From: Pseudomonadota bacterium
GTDB lineage: Bacteria > Desulfobacterota > Desulfovibrionia > Desulfovibrionales > Desulfovibrionaceae
DNA length: 64,000 nt
NCBI GenBank assembly: GCA_023419375.1
Contig: JAEZYD010000056.1
Span: 62,001 to 126,000, forward strand
Direction: 5' to 3'
Made by a program: the position numbers and the translations under genes. Positions 42,102 to 51,858 of this stretch are shown here, piece by piece (positions within the stretch are counted from its first letter, which is position 1; each line of letters opens with the position of its first letter). The notes under the pieces were generated by a model. It was not told where the DNA came from. It saw nothing but the letters and a program-made list of their open reading frames with translations, and ran no database searches.

Positions 42102-45100
42102 TTAAAAGACGTATTGCAGGTTCAGCGAATATTCATCCATGTTGTAGTCAGGCAGTTCCATTCGCTTGTACCCCAGGGCAATACTCCAGTTGTCGGCGGG
42201 AACCCAGTTCAGGTCAAGGCTGTAGCGCAAAACCTGCTCCCAGGTTTTGTTCTTGGATATGGCAGTGCCATATCCGGCAAAACCGCGCACATGCATCTGG
42301 TCAAAAAGCGCCAGATCAAACGAGGCCACAGCCATGTGATTGACGTATTCCTGCGGGGCATAATAGTCGGCAGGATTTCTGTCGCTGTCTGCGGTGCTGA
42401 ACAGGTATCCCAGCTGCAACTGCGGCTTGTCCCAGAGAATGTATCGGGGGCTTATCGTGGCGCCCAGAGTGCGGTTTCCATCTGTGCGCTGCTCACCAAA
42501 AATCTCGGCAAGCAACACGCCCCGATCAAGCACCCTCGCTTCGGTGCTCAGATCCAGACGATCCTCATAAACTCTTTTGCTGATGCTCTCGGCTGTTTCA
42601 AGCGACTGGCGGCTGTATGCGATTGTATACGGCCCGTTGATGCGCAAAAGGTCAGCGGAGTACACGCCGCGCCAGGCCGCGCGCGCCTCCATAAAGGAAG
42701 ACCCGCTGTCGGGCTGCACATCGCGTGCAGACAATTCGAGCCAGTGCTGCTTGAAGGGGAAGTAGCGCAGCCCGATGCCCACAGCATGCCCGTGCTGGGA
42801 TTCCTGATCGCTTTTCCACCACAAATCAGAAACAGAAGCCTGAACAGAAAGGTTCTCCTGTATAAATGTGGAGGCCTTGAGTTCATATTCCGCAAAACTG
42901 CGCCCGGCGTTGTCTGTCCAACCATGGGGGCTGAATGAGGCCCTGGGCCGCAACATGCGCTGCGCGCGATCCACCAGAATATCCGTGCGCGGATTATCCG
43001 GGTCCAACCGTTTTGCTTCGCGCGCAAGCTCATTGGCATAGGGGGCGTCGTCGTCAAAGAGGGCGTTGCTTGCACGGTAATAGGCATTGTCCGCAGGCGA
43101 AACGCCAAGCGAGGCCGCACGGGCAAAGAGCATTTCCGCACGCGGCAACTGACCGTGCCAGCTTGCCAGCAAGCCCTCTGTCTGCACCGCAAGGCGCGTG
43201 GGATGGTTTTGCGGCATGGAGGCGATGGCCTTGGCGTCCAGCTGCGCGTACACATTGCGCACGGGCACAAACATCGGGTCAAGACTGTTGGTGTGGTAGC
43301 CATTGGCCGTGGGTACAAAGGCCACGGCAAAGACCTCGCGGGCAGCCTCTGTATAGGCCTGCCGGATCTCCGCATCGCCGTTGAGGCTGATCTGCCCGTA
43401 ATCGCCGCCGGGGTACATCCACGCCGTCACCGCAAAGCCCTGAGACTGGGCGAGCTGGCGCGCTTCGGCCATTGCTGCGGCCCAGCGCTGTTTCATTTCT
43501 TCCACGGTTTCAGGTCGCCCGTTAACCATGGCGCGCCGTGCCCAGAATCCGCCTCTGCGCCCCGTCACATCCTCAACGGTACGGCCAGAGGTATCCGTGA
43601 GGGCCAGTTCCCATCGGCCAGTTCCCACAAGCCTGCGCAAAAGCGCAGTATTGGGCAGGTCGTCCGGCGTGCCGGGAATGAAAGACTGTCTGCTCACCAG
43701 CAGCACCGCCCGGCCGCCACGCTGGGCCAGAGCAGCGTCTATGGCTTGCAGTTCTTCAGGCCGCGTCTGGCCTATGACGAGCAGCAGGGGTATTTTGCCA
43801 GGTGCGGCGGTTACGGCGTCTGTGGGTGCAGGCGCCAGAAATTCCGTCAGGGAAACAGGGCGATAGTTTGCGCCAAGCTGATCCAGATACCCGGCCACAT
43901 CCTGCGGAGTATAGCTGTTGCCGTCCGACTGCGATGTGATGTTGGCAAAGCACAGGGCCATGCCCGCTCCGTTTGGCCCACGGGCCGAAAGGGACTGCAC
44001 CACTGGCAGGGCGCGGTCAAAACGCGATACAGCGCCGGAATGTACGGCAGACTGCAACTGATAATGCATATCGTAAGGATATTCCTGCGCCATATGGCGA
44101 GAAATTTTGGCCGCTTCATCATAATTGTGCCGCTGCAGGGAGATATCCAGCACGCTTTCCAGCGCATCGCGCTGGATGTTGTTGCGGGCAAGCAGGCCTT
44201 CTGCATGCGTCTGTGCTTCGTCAAGCAGCGAGCTGTCTGGGGCCGTCACAGGCTGTCCCCCCGGGCTCAGTTCGCCAAGCCGCGCTCTTTCCTGCGGGTC
44301 AAGCCGAACCGAGCCGCGCGCAGGATCGAGTGCACCGCGGGCAATCCTTGTCTGCTCAAGCTTGAGCCTTTCAAGGCGGTCAGCCTGCATTCTGTACTCA
44401 TCGCGCAGAGAACTGTTGTACAACGACTGCACATAGGCGGAATCCGGGTCATCAGCCAGATAGGCCTGCGCGTAGCCCCGTGCCGCAGGATAGCGTGCTT
44501 CTGCAAGCGCGTCTTCAGCCTGACGGCGCAGAGCCGTGAGCTTTTCCGGGTCTGGCTGGCCGCTTTGCTGCAAGATGGAAGCCGCCTCGGCCCAGCGGTT
44601 CTGGGCGCGCAAAGCCGCCACCAGCAGCGGGGCCACAGGCCTTGTGGTTGCCCCCTTGACCATGAGGGAACGGAAAATTGCCTCCGCGCGGCCGGCATCG
44701 CCAAGAGCAAGGGCGCACTGCCCTTCATACAGGCGGGCAGTAGGCCCTGCGGCATTTTTGAATTCGCCGTAAAGCGCGCGGGCGCGGGTGTAGTCCGCCA
44801 CCGACATGAAAATATTGAAAACCGCGTACCGCGCGGCCAGATTGCCGGGTTCCGCGCGCAAAAAGCTGTCAAAATGCCGCATGGCATCCGCTGTCTGCCC
44901 TTCAAGCATCCGGATGCGGCCAAGGATGAATTCGTGCCGGGGCGCCCCTTGTACCGGGGCTGCGGTCAGATGCATCTCCGCAGCGGTCATGTTGCCCTGC
45001 ATGGCGGCAGCAAGAGCCATCCCAAGGTGAGCCTCGGGCAAATTGGGGCTGAGCGTGAGCGCCCGCTGCCACAGAGGTACCGCCGCCTGGGCGCTGTCGC

Positions 45101-47018
45101 TGATGGCGAGGCTGAAGCCCGCCTCGCTCAACATTTTTGCGGCCTGTGGCGCAGGGATGCCCTGAAGCTGCCTGCTGGCCAGAAGTTCGGGGATCAGCGC
45201 CACATTCTGCTGATCCAGCAGTTTGCCCAGATATTCCGACAGCATGGACAGATATTGTGAACTGCTTAACTGAAGCTGCCCCACCCCAGACTCGGCAGCC
45301 GGAATACTGACCGTATAGCTTTCCTGCGGAGGGTTAAGGGCAAGCAAGGCCCTGGCGCTGGTCTCTACAGCGCGGGCATCGCCGCCTTCCAGCGCGCCAG
45401 CGGCAAGGGCCAGCGCATACCAGGGGGCATTGGCGCCCGAGGGGGCAGCCATAGACCGCAACAGCGGGTAAGCCGCAGACCACTGCTTGTCCTTTATCAG
45501 ATACAAGGCAAGGGAAAACACGGGCATTTCAGGGTACTGCATGCGGAAAAGTTCCATGGCGTCAGCAGTCCTGCCCTGCTGCAAAAGCACCGCGCACATA
45601 GAGGGGCCAGCCTTCTGCCCGTGCTGCGGATCAAGAGCAATGGAATCGCGCCACGAAATATAGGCATCGTCTATCTTTCCGCTGTCCCACAGCTCCCAGC
45701 CATTGCTGCGCATGAGATTGGCTTGCTGCTCTTGCGGCGGCCTTGAACCGCTGAAACCCAGGCTGGCGACAATCAGGCGGATATCGTCCTGAGGGTGAAC
45801 AGCGCTGACATCATCAACGTGTTCTTCCACGGCTTCCCGAGCTTTCTGCATTTCTTCCCGTTTTTTGTTCTGACGGGCAAGCAGGAATTTGCCGAAGTTT
45901 ACGGCGATGTCATTGCCGCCAGCCTCAAGCTTCTGTTCAAGGGCTTTGAGTTCCGCGCTTTTTCCGGCCTGGGCGAGACGATAGTAGAGCTGGCCCTGCA
46001 AATACAGGTCGTGCGGGGCTATTTTTGCAGCCTTTTCAAGAATGTCAGAGGCTTCCTTAATACTGCCGGAAGCGGCGTAGGCATCGGCCGCGCGCACGGC
46101 CCAGACCTGGGGGCTTGAAGCCATGCGCCAGCCCTGCTCGTACACCGTGGCGGCCTTTTTCTGTTCATTGCGGCTCAGGTAGGCCTGCGCCTTGATGGCG
46201 TTCAAGGTTTCCTGACTAAAGCCCCGCGCGGCAGCCTGCTGATAAAAAACATCGGCATCGTCCGTTTTGCCAGCCAGTTGCAGCGCCCGGGCCGTCATGG
46301 CCTCAAATACGGCCCGCAGCGGCTCCGAGCCTTGCGGCCAGTCGTTCTGCCGGCGCAGCAGGGCGGCGGCCACGGTGCCATTGTTGGCAAGACAGGCCTT
46401 GAGAACGGCCTGCTCTTCGTCCGTCAGCTTGCCAACGGCCCCTGCGGCGCGCAGGGCGGGCAAAAAGACCGCATCGTTCTGCTCCTGCCGCTCGGCCAGC
46501 AGCTTGAGAAGAGCGGGCGTGACCTGCACTGAAAGATCAGTAAAAAATCTTGCCAGATCAGTGGAAAGAGCCGCGGGGTCATTTGCCCGGCTGCTCTGAA
46601 TGTTTTCTGCCGCAAGGGCTGCAAGCCGCGCATCATCCGGTCTGGCTTCAAGCGCCAGCGAATAGAAACGCGCGGCATCCTCGTGCCGCGACAGACGCGA
46701 GAGCACAAGGGCCTTTTGCGTGATGAAGGGCAGAAAACCAGGATCCAGATCCATGCCGCTGTCGATTTCAGCCAGAGCTTCATCGTACATTTCGCGGCTG
46801 ATGGCATAATTGGCACGGTTGTAATAGTAGGCGGCAGAGAGTTTTTCTGGCGCAGCGCCATTGGTCTTGCCCGCATCCGACGCAGACTCTGCCCGCCCGC
46901 CTTGTTCGGAGCGCCCCCGGCCGTCAGCTGAGGGCAACTCCTGCGCACGCACAACACCTGCGGCAAAGCCGCAGCACAGAATCAACAGCAGGCTGGCATA
47001 AAGGATACAGACTCGCAT
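42102..47018 (-). CDS. TPR / deacetylase-like / outer-membrane porin for exopolysaccharide export (PgaA-like)
   Basis: 1638 residues. After a signal peptide come about 900 residues of TPR-like helical repeats (for example YYNRANYAISREMYDEALAEIDSGMDLDP in part). Next is a NodB-like domain at about 1040-1260 whose metal ligands look lost (VIGQTRPE in place of TFDDG). After more TPRs, the C-terminus is a beta-barrel of about 300 residues ending YSLNLQYVF, with the terminal Phe needed for assembly. PgaA and BcsC have TPR plus porin; the deacetylase-like insert is unusual. The start codon overlaps the upstream stop (TGATG). It should guide and export the polymer made by the synthase. Confidence 0.82.
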   Translation of the reverse strand: MRVCILYASLLLILCCGFAAGVVRAQELPSADGRGRSEQGGRAESASDAGKTNGAAPEKLSAAYYYNRANYAISREMYDEALAEIDSGMDLDPGFLPFITQKALVLSRLSRHEDAARFYSLALEARPDDARLAALAAENIQSSRANDPAALSTDLARFFTDLSVQVTPALLKLLAERQEQNDAVFLPALRAAGAVGKLTDEEQAVLKACLANNGTVAAALLRRQNDWPQGSEPLRAVFEAMTARALQLAGKTDDADVFYQQAAARGFSQETLNAIKAQAYLSRNEQKKAATVYEQGWRMASSPQVWAVRAADAYAASGSIKEASDILEKAAKIAPHDLYLQGQLYYRLAQAGKSAELKALEQKLEAGGNDIAVNFGKFLLARQNKKREEMQKAREAVEEHVDDVSAVHPQDDIRLIVASLGFSGSRPPQEQQANLMRSNGWELWDSGKIDDAYISWRDSIALDPQHGQKAGPSMCAVLLQQGRTADAMELFRMQYPEMPVFSLALYLIKDKQWSAAYPLLRSMAAPSGANAPWYALALAAGALEGGDARAVETSARALLALNPPQESYTVSIPAAESGVGQLQLSSSQYLSMLSEYLGKLLDQQNVALIPELLASRQLQGIPAPQAAKMLSEAGFSLAISDSAQAAVPLWQRALTLSPNLPEAHLGMALAAAMQGNMTAAEMHLTAAPVQGAPRHEFILGRIRMLEGQTADAMRHFDSFLRAEPGNLAARYAVFNIFMSVADYTRARALYGEFKNAAGPTARLYEGQCALALGDAGRAEAIFRSLMVKGATTRPVAPLLVAALRAQNRWAEAASILQQSGQPDPEKLTALRRQAEDALAEARYPAARGYAQAYLADDPDSAYVQSLYNSSLRDEYRMQADRLERLKLEQTRIARGALDPARGSVRLDPQERARLGELSPGGQPVTAPDSSLLDEAQTHAEGLLARNNIQRDALESVLDISLQRHNYDEAAKISRHMAQEYPYDMHYQLQSAVHSGAVSRFDRALPVVQSLSARGPNGAGMALCFANITSQSDGNSYTPQDVAGYLDQLGANYRPVSLTEFLAPAPTDAVTAAPGKIPLLLVIGQTRPEELQAIDAALAQRGGRAVLLVSRQSFIPGTPDDLPNTALLRRLVGTGRWELALTDTSGRTVEDVTGRRGGFWARRAMVNGRPETVEEMKQRWAAAMAEARQLAQSQGFAVTAWMYPGGDYGQISLNGDAEIRQAYTEAAREVFAVAFVPTANGYHTNSLDPMFVPVRNVYAQLDAKAIASMPQNHPTRLAVQTEGLLASWHGQLPRAEMLFARAASLGVSPADNAYYRASNALFDDDAPYANELAREAKRLDPDNPRTDILVDRAQRMLRPRASFSPHGWTDNAGRSFAEYELKASTFIQENLSVQASVSDLWWKSDQESQHGHAVGIGLRYFPFKQHWLELSARDVQPDSGSSFMEARAAWRGVYSADLLRINGPYTIAYSRQSLETAESISKRVYEDRLDLSTEARVLDRGVLLAEIFGEQRTDGNRTLGATISPRYILWDKPQLQLGYLFSTADSDRNPADYYAPQEYVNHMAVASFDLALFDQMHVRGFAGYGTAISKNKTWEQVLRYSLDLNWVPADNWSIALGYKRMELPDYNMDEYSLNLQYVF

Positions 47019-49045
47019 CAGTTGCCCCCTGCGGCGTACAGAACGCCCTTTTCTGCTGTGGCATAAAGGAATTTGTTCCGGTTATGCCGGTGGGCAAGCA
47101 CAGTCCAAAGAGGCGCGGGGATTTCCGCACGTGTAAAATCAAAGAGGTAATGGTCTGCGGGCAGGGTCACGCCAGAGGCGGCGAGCGCTGTTGCCACATC
47201 ACGCGTAATGCGCACCACGGGGCGATAGCCTGCGGCTGCAATGGCCTTGAGGGTTGCAACCACATCCTTCCACGAGCTTTGGGCAAGGGGCTGCACCATG
47301 ATGCCGTCCCACAGCCTGCGGCTCTGCTCCATGGTAAAGGGGGCTATTCGCAACATACGGTCGTCCAGGTCCAGATTGCCGGGGGCAAGGGCCCCTATGG
47401 TCATGCTGCCAATGGCTCTGGCACGCAACACCTGGCGCGAAACCCTTTCGGCATCTGCACTGCCGGGACCGACCCCGGACGTCAGCGGCACTACAGAGGC
47501 GGTGATTTCCTGAGTTTTGGCCTGCATGGCATCAGGCTGGCCTGCATTTGCCCGCCCAATGCTGGAAGGCACCGCTTCCACTGTAGGCTCGATACGCCAC
47601 AACGAAGGAATATGCACAATATTCAGCGCGCCAAAACGCCCTTCGTAGCCATCCACATTGTCCGTACCGAGCGCAACCGCTCCAAGGCGCAGTGTGGGCG
47701 AAACAGGCAGAAAGCCGGGGCCAAGCGCCTTGCCATCAAGCAAAACTTTAAGTCTGTTGCCCTTGAGCAAAATGTCAAAACGCCAGGGCGGCTGGCTGGA
47801 AATGGTTTCATCCGCAATAGTGTACAGCCCCTGACCGGGAACTCGTTCCTGCACCAGCAGGCGCGCGCCGAGCAGGGTCACGCGCAAAAAGGCGCTGGGC
47901 GTGGCATAGCGCAGGTAGACGTAGCGATCCACGTTCTCCTTCTGGGCAATGGTCATGGACAGCGAAACATTGTCCCACAGGTTGCTGCCGCGCAGAAGAA
48001 CCGCATCCGTCCTGCCCTCCTGCGGCGTCAGCACAATATCCTGTCCTGCAGCTTCTACCTTTGTGTGAAATGATACCCAGCTTTCAGCTGTGTCGCCCTC
48101 GGCCAGTGAAAACCTCGTGCGCTTGGCGCTTTTGAGCGAGAGCACTTCCATGAGGTGCTGCTCCGTCCACTCAGGCTTGATTTGCACACGCGTGAGCGCA
48201 AACAGGTCGTCCACAGCAGAGTTGAACGACAGCCCTTCTCTGGTAAAAGCCATCTGAAAATACTGCTGCACCAGATCGCGGTTGGCCTCTTTGACAGCAT
48301 GCGGCATGGAGCCGTTAAAGGAGTTGGCGGGCATCATCACAAAGGTCTTGGGCGGCTCGGGCATCAGCTTTGCCAGCGGCTCGAACGAATCTTTATAATA
48401 CGCCGCCAGCCGGTCGCGCATTTGCTCATCTGTTTCCGCTGGCAGGCCAGTGGGATCACGCAAAAAATCCGTTAAAAAGTAGGCAGGCGTCACCTTTGGC
48501 ATGTTCTCGTTGATGGGCAACAGCCCAAGCCCCTGGCTGCCCACATCCCAGAAAGGGCTCTTTGCCAGCGCCGCCACGTTGGACTTGGTGACAAAAAAGT
48601 TGTTCCAGCTTTTCAGGGTGCCGGTTGTTGTAACCAGCGTGGCATGGACCCCTGTTTTGCCCATGATCTCCTGCCCAAAGATGACGGAGTCCTTGCGGCC
48701 CCCTTCCATCATGAGGTACAGGGCTTTCTCTGGCAGCGGTTCGCCATCGCGATAAAAACTGATGACATCGTCAGTGGTTATCCACTGATAGCCAGCCTTT
48801 TCCAAAGCTGCCACATGCTCCGCGAACTGCTGGCGCGAGTTCAGCCCCGGTTTGTCGTCGCGTGTGAGCGAACCGTAGGAAATGGCCGTAAAGCCATCGC
48901 GTTGCGTCCACGATTCACGGTCAAACTGCGGCGGGATGCCCCGCTCCATAAACAACTGGACAATAAATGCGCACAGACCGATCAAAAATGCCCATTGCAG
49001 GCATGACCGCAGGATCTTCCATCTATCTTTGGAAAGCGCGCGCAT
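47018..49045 (-). CDS. Polysaccharide deacetylase-like periplasmic protein with degenerate active site
   Basis: 675 residues. One N-terminal TM helix (SCLQWAFLIGLCAFIVQLF) anchors it to the inner membrane. About 45-290 resembles the PgaB NodB domain (YGSLTRDDKPGLNSRQQFAEHV, ITTDDVISFYRDGEPLP). The key strand reads YLMMEGGRKDS, where TFDDG is expected, so metal-binding Asp residues are gone. About 340-480 is a jelly-roll or LamG-like region; the last part is another barrel-like domain. It starts 3 bases after the synthase stop. Probably a structural or polymer-binding factor rather than an active deacetylase. Confidence 0.72.
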   Translation of the reverse strand: MRALSKDRWKILRSCLQWAFLIGLCAFIVQLFMERGIPPQFDRESWTQRDGFTAISYGSLTRDDKPGLNSRQQFAEHVAALEKAGYQWITTDDVISFYRDGEPLPEKALYLMMEGGRKDSVIFGQEIMGKTGVHATLVTTTGTLKSWNNFFVTKSNVAALAKSPFWDVGSQGLGLLPINENMPKVTPAYFLTDFLRDPTGLPAETDEQMRDRLAAYYKDSFEPLAKLMPEPPKTFVMMPANSFNGSMPHAVKEANRDLVQQYFQMAFTREGLSFNSAVDDLFALTRVQIKPEWTEQHLMEVLSLKSAKRTRFSLAEGDTAESWVSFHTKVEAAGQDIVLTPQEGRTDAVLLRGSNLWDNVSLSMTIAQKENVDRYVYLRYATPSAFLRVTLLGARLLVQERVPGQGLYTIADETISSQPPWRFDILLKGNRLKVLLDGKALGPGFLPVSPTLRLGAVALGTDNVDGYEGRFGALNIVHIPSLWRIEPTVEAVPSSIGRANAGQPDAMQAKTQEITASVVPLTSGVGPGSADAERVSRQVLRARAIGSMTIGALAPGNLDLDDRMLRIAPFTMEQSRRLWDGIMVQPLAQSSWKDVVATLKAIAAAGYRPVVRITRDVATALAASGVTLPADHYLFDFTRAEIPAPLWTVLAHRHNRNKFLYATAEKGVLYAAGGN

Positions 49046-49048
49046 GCC

Positions 49049-50887
49049 CTAGCCCTCACCGTGCTTGCCGTGATCGGCTGGCTGCCCTGCGCCTGCTGCA
49101 ACGGAGCTTTCAGAGGGCATGACAAACATCTTCTGCTCGTAGCGCAGCTTTTCCTGCGCGGCCACGTCGGCAGAAGTATTGCGAGTGCCCCATTCCGACT
49201 TCCAGAACGTAAGCACTGCCACAGGAAGCTGCCACAGCAGCACCCCCAGGTAGAACACGCAAAAAACAATGCCGTAGGGCCACAAATTGCTGCGTTTGAA
49301 CAGCAGATACGAGGCGCTCATGAGCATGCTGGTGACAAGAATGCCCACAAGATACTTGTAGGGGAACAGGCCAAGCTCAATTGGAATGACCACCATGGTG
49401 CGCACAACCACCAGCGGGGCCAGCACAGGCAGCAAAAAACCAATGTAGAACGAAAGCGCCATGAACGGCTCCTTTCTCCACATAAAGGAGCTGGCGCGCA
49501 GGGTTTCACGCAGCCACGAGCGCTTCCAGCGCATCTGCTGCCGGATAAAGGTTCGCATACTTGAGGGCACAATGGTGGAACACACCGCCGCATCCTGATA
49601 GCCGGTGCGATGGTGGGCGAGGATATAGTTTGTCAGGCTTCTGTCGTCGCCAAACGTGGCAGGATAACCAAAAAACTTCTGGTTGAGCCATTCATCGAGG
49701 TAGTGCAGCACAAGATCCTTGCGGTAACAGGCAAGGGGGCCGGAAAGACAGGTCACGCCGTCAAAAACGGATTCCGCCGCCTTGATGAACCGAAAGGCCA
49801 CATAGTAGCGCACGGCCTGCATCTTGGTGAGGGCGTTTGTCCATTTGTTCTGCACTTCCGTTCTGCCAGAGACAGCCCCCATCTTGGGGTCGCGGAAGGG
49901 CTGCACCACTTCCCGCACGGCGTCCGGCTCCAGAAAACTGTCCGAATCCACAAAGACCAGCAACTCAAATTTGGCGTGTTGGGCCCCTGCCGCAAGCGCG
50001 TGGCGCTTGCCCATGTTGTAGGGCTGCTCAATGACCACAAAGCGGTCGCCGGTTATTTCCTTGCGAATCTGCTTTTCGATGCGCCGCACACGCTCCATGG
50101 ATTTATCCGTGCTGCCGTCGTCCACAAGGATAACTTCAAGTTTTTCCTGAGGGTAATCCTGATTGATGGCGCACTGGATAGTTTTTTCAATCCATTCTTC
50201 TTCATTAAAGCATGGAATGACAATAGTGACCCCAGGCGTAAAGTCAGGATCAACTGGAATATTGCGGTAAAAAAAGGAAAAAACAAATCGGCTTACCAGA
50301 AAAACTGACGCAACAATCCCGTAGGTAAATACGGGCACGTCAAACATGAAGTAAAACAGGCTTTCCTGCCGCATGTAGGCAACGGCATATACAGAAATGG
50401 CAAGCAAAACTACAGAAGTAAGAATCAAACGCAGCCACTTTTTCCGGCGCAGATAACTATCCAGATCGCGCGAAAAATTGACGGCAAGCTTTTTTTCACC
50501 ATCCTCTCCATCCACAATACGCACAACTTCTGCGGGGATACGCACGCGCGATTCATAGCCCTCCGGCAGGGTGCCAGGGGGCATGGTAAAGCGCAGCACA
50601 AGCTTTTGCCCCTCGGCAGGAAGCGGCGCATCCTCAGCCCAATGCAGCAGCATGCCCGATGAAGAGAGGTCTTCGCTCAGGCAGCGCACCGGGGCAGATG
50701 CTTCCGAAGCATCATATACCGACACTTGAAGCTCGGCTTCATACCGCTGGTGAACGCCACGCCTCGACCCTCCCCGCCCGGGAATGTTAGGGGCGAGACG
50801 GCGATCACTCTTGGCCTTGGGGTAAATTTCACCGTCCAAGGGCAACTGGGGAGTGAGCTTGGAAAAAAGTTTGGTGGACAGCAGCAT
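49049..50887 (-). CDS. Membrane glycosyltransferase (GT2) with N-terminal PilZ domain
   Basis: Processive synthase of about 612 residues. The N-terminal 150 residues are PilZ-like: an Arg pair (RRGVHQR; spacing is Rx4R, not the usual Rx3R) and DLSSSGM. Two TM helices follow (about 158-178, 190-212). The GT2 domain has DDGSTD, FVDSDS, FGDDR and QQMRW, the D,D,D,QxxRW set of cellulose and PNAG synthases. Three more TM helices complete it. c-di-GMP binding would activate the synthase, as in BcsA, though there PilZ is C-terminal. A TTG at 50905 would add six residues; the ATG at 50887 is preferred. No clear ribosome site precedes either. Confidence 0.87.
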   Translation of the reverse strand: MLLSTKLFSKLTPQLPLDGEIYPKAKSDRRLAPNIPGRGGSRRGVHQRYEAELQVSVYDASEASAPVRCLSEDLSSSGMLLHWAEDAPLPAEGQKLVLRFTMPPGTLPEGYESRVRIPAEVVRIVDGEDGEKKLAVNFSRDLDSYLRRKKWLRLILTSVVLLAISVYAVAYMRQESLFYFMFDVPVFTYGIVASVFLVSRFVFSFFYRNIPVDPDFTPGVTIVIPCFNEEEWIEKTIQCAINQDYPQEKLEVILVDDGSTDKSMERVRRIEKQIRKEITGDRFVVIEQPYNMGKRHALAAGAQHAKFELLVFVDSDSFLEPDAVREVVQPFRDPKMGAVSGRTEVQNKWTNALTKMQAVRYYVAFRFIKAAESVFDGVTCLSGPLACYRKDLVLHYLDEWLNQKFFGYPATFGDDRSLTNYILAHHRTGYQDAAVCSTIVPSSMRTFIRQQMRWKRSWLRETLRASSFMWRKEPFMALSFYIGFLLPVLAPLVVVRTMVVIPIELGLFPYKYLVGILVTSMLMSASYLLFKRSNLWPYGIVFCVFYLGVLLWQLPVAVLTFWKSEWGTRNTSADVAAQEKLRYEQKMFVMPSESSVAAGAGQPADHGKHGEG

Positions 50888-51027
50888 CGGGGCAACTCGG
50901 TTCAAATATATGGTGGCAAAAATGGCAACACAAATAGTCAGATTTTTGATAATGAGTACTTAAAGCAAATTCCATACCTCGTCAAAAAAATGCTCTATCT
51001 GTCCGCATGCCCCCGCCAGCCTTGCCG

Positions 51028-51777
51028 CTATTGCCGCAGCTTGCAAATCTTCAACACTGCTGCATCCGCAGCATCATCTGCTGAAGGCTCAAAACTGACA
51101 ATTTCTCCATTGCAGTATGAAACCTGAAACATTTTTTCCGGCGCAGAATCGTCAGATTCGTCCTTTTCCGTCAGCGCTATTGAATACAAAATGCCAAAGT
51201 CGCCTTCGGCATTTTTGTAGGGAATGGCTTTTTCTATCCGAATCCTGATGGAATCAGGATTTTTAAAGCCATACACCATGCTGTATGTTTCAAGATACCG
51301 CACAAGCACGTTGCGCAATATATCTTCATCCATGACCTGATACGTATCGCGCGGAATAAACTTTTCAGTCATGGATTCGTTATAGGTCAAAAATTTATCC
51401 GCATTTTCCCTTTCTGCATTGTCAATATACAGAAATTCCTTGCAATATGCGGTCAGCTTGTCTGGCTTGCTGGCGTTTTTCTCAATATTCTCCGCCAGTT
51501 TCAGCCTGTATAACACATAGTTGGGAGGTAAGGCCCTGTATTTGATATTAATGGCGTTTGCTTCATCAAGGCTTTGAAAAAGATCGTTCTCAAATTTGCC
51601 CTGTGCTTCTGCCATGTCGCGCCCCTGCATTTCAAGGTATGCCTTGGCAGCCTCGAATCCATAGGATCCACCCGCAACGGCATCCTCCTGCGCGGACGAT
51701 GCGGCAAAAGCCCTCTGGCCAAGACAAAGGATCAGCAAGATGACGCACCAGTAAAGAAATCTTGCCGAAGGTATCAT
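51028..51777 (-). CDS. Secreted hypothetical protein upstream of the polysaccharide synthase
   Basis: 249 residues, not recognised. GGAGG precedes the ATG. A signal peptide (FLYWCVILLILCLGQRAFA) is followed by a soluble, mostly helical domain with many charged residues and two late cysteines (SYCNGE, LKICKL). It is 140 bases from the synthase gene in the same direction and is probably part of the same export system or senses the envelope. No motif indicates an enzyme. Confidence 0.65.
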   Translation of the reverse strand: MIPSARFLYWCVILLILCLGQRAFAASSAQEDAVAGGSYGFEAAKAYLEMQGRDMAEAQGKFENDLFQSLDEANAINIKYRALPPNYVLYRLKLAENIEKNASKPDKLTAYCKEFLYIDNAERENADKFLTYNESMTEKFIPRDTYQVMDEDILRNVLVRYLETYSMVYGFKNPDSIRIRIEKAIPYKNAEGDFGILYSIALTEKDESDDSAPEKMFQVSYCNGEIVSFEPSADDAADAAVLKICKLRQ

Positions 51778-51858
51778 CCAGCGCCTCCCTTACTGTCCAA
51801 GCAACAATACTAAAAAGATAAGGAAAAAACAAAAATGTCACAACTTGATAATAAATAT

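Noticed and set aside
43155..45260. 701-residue plus-strand frame opposite the TPR-porin gene
   Set aside because: No signal peptide, repeats or motif; the minus-strand TPR pattern is clear.
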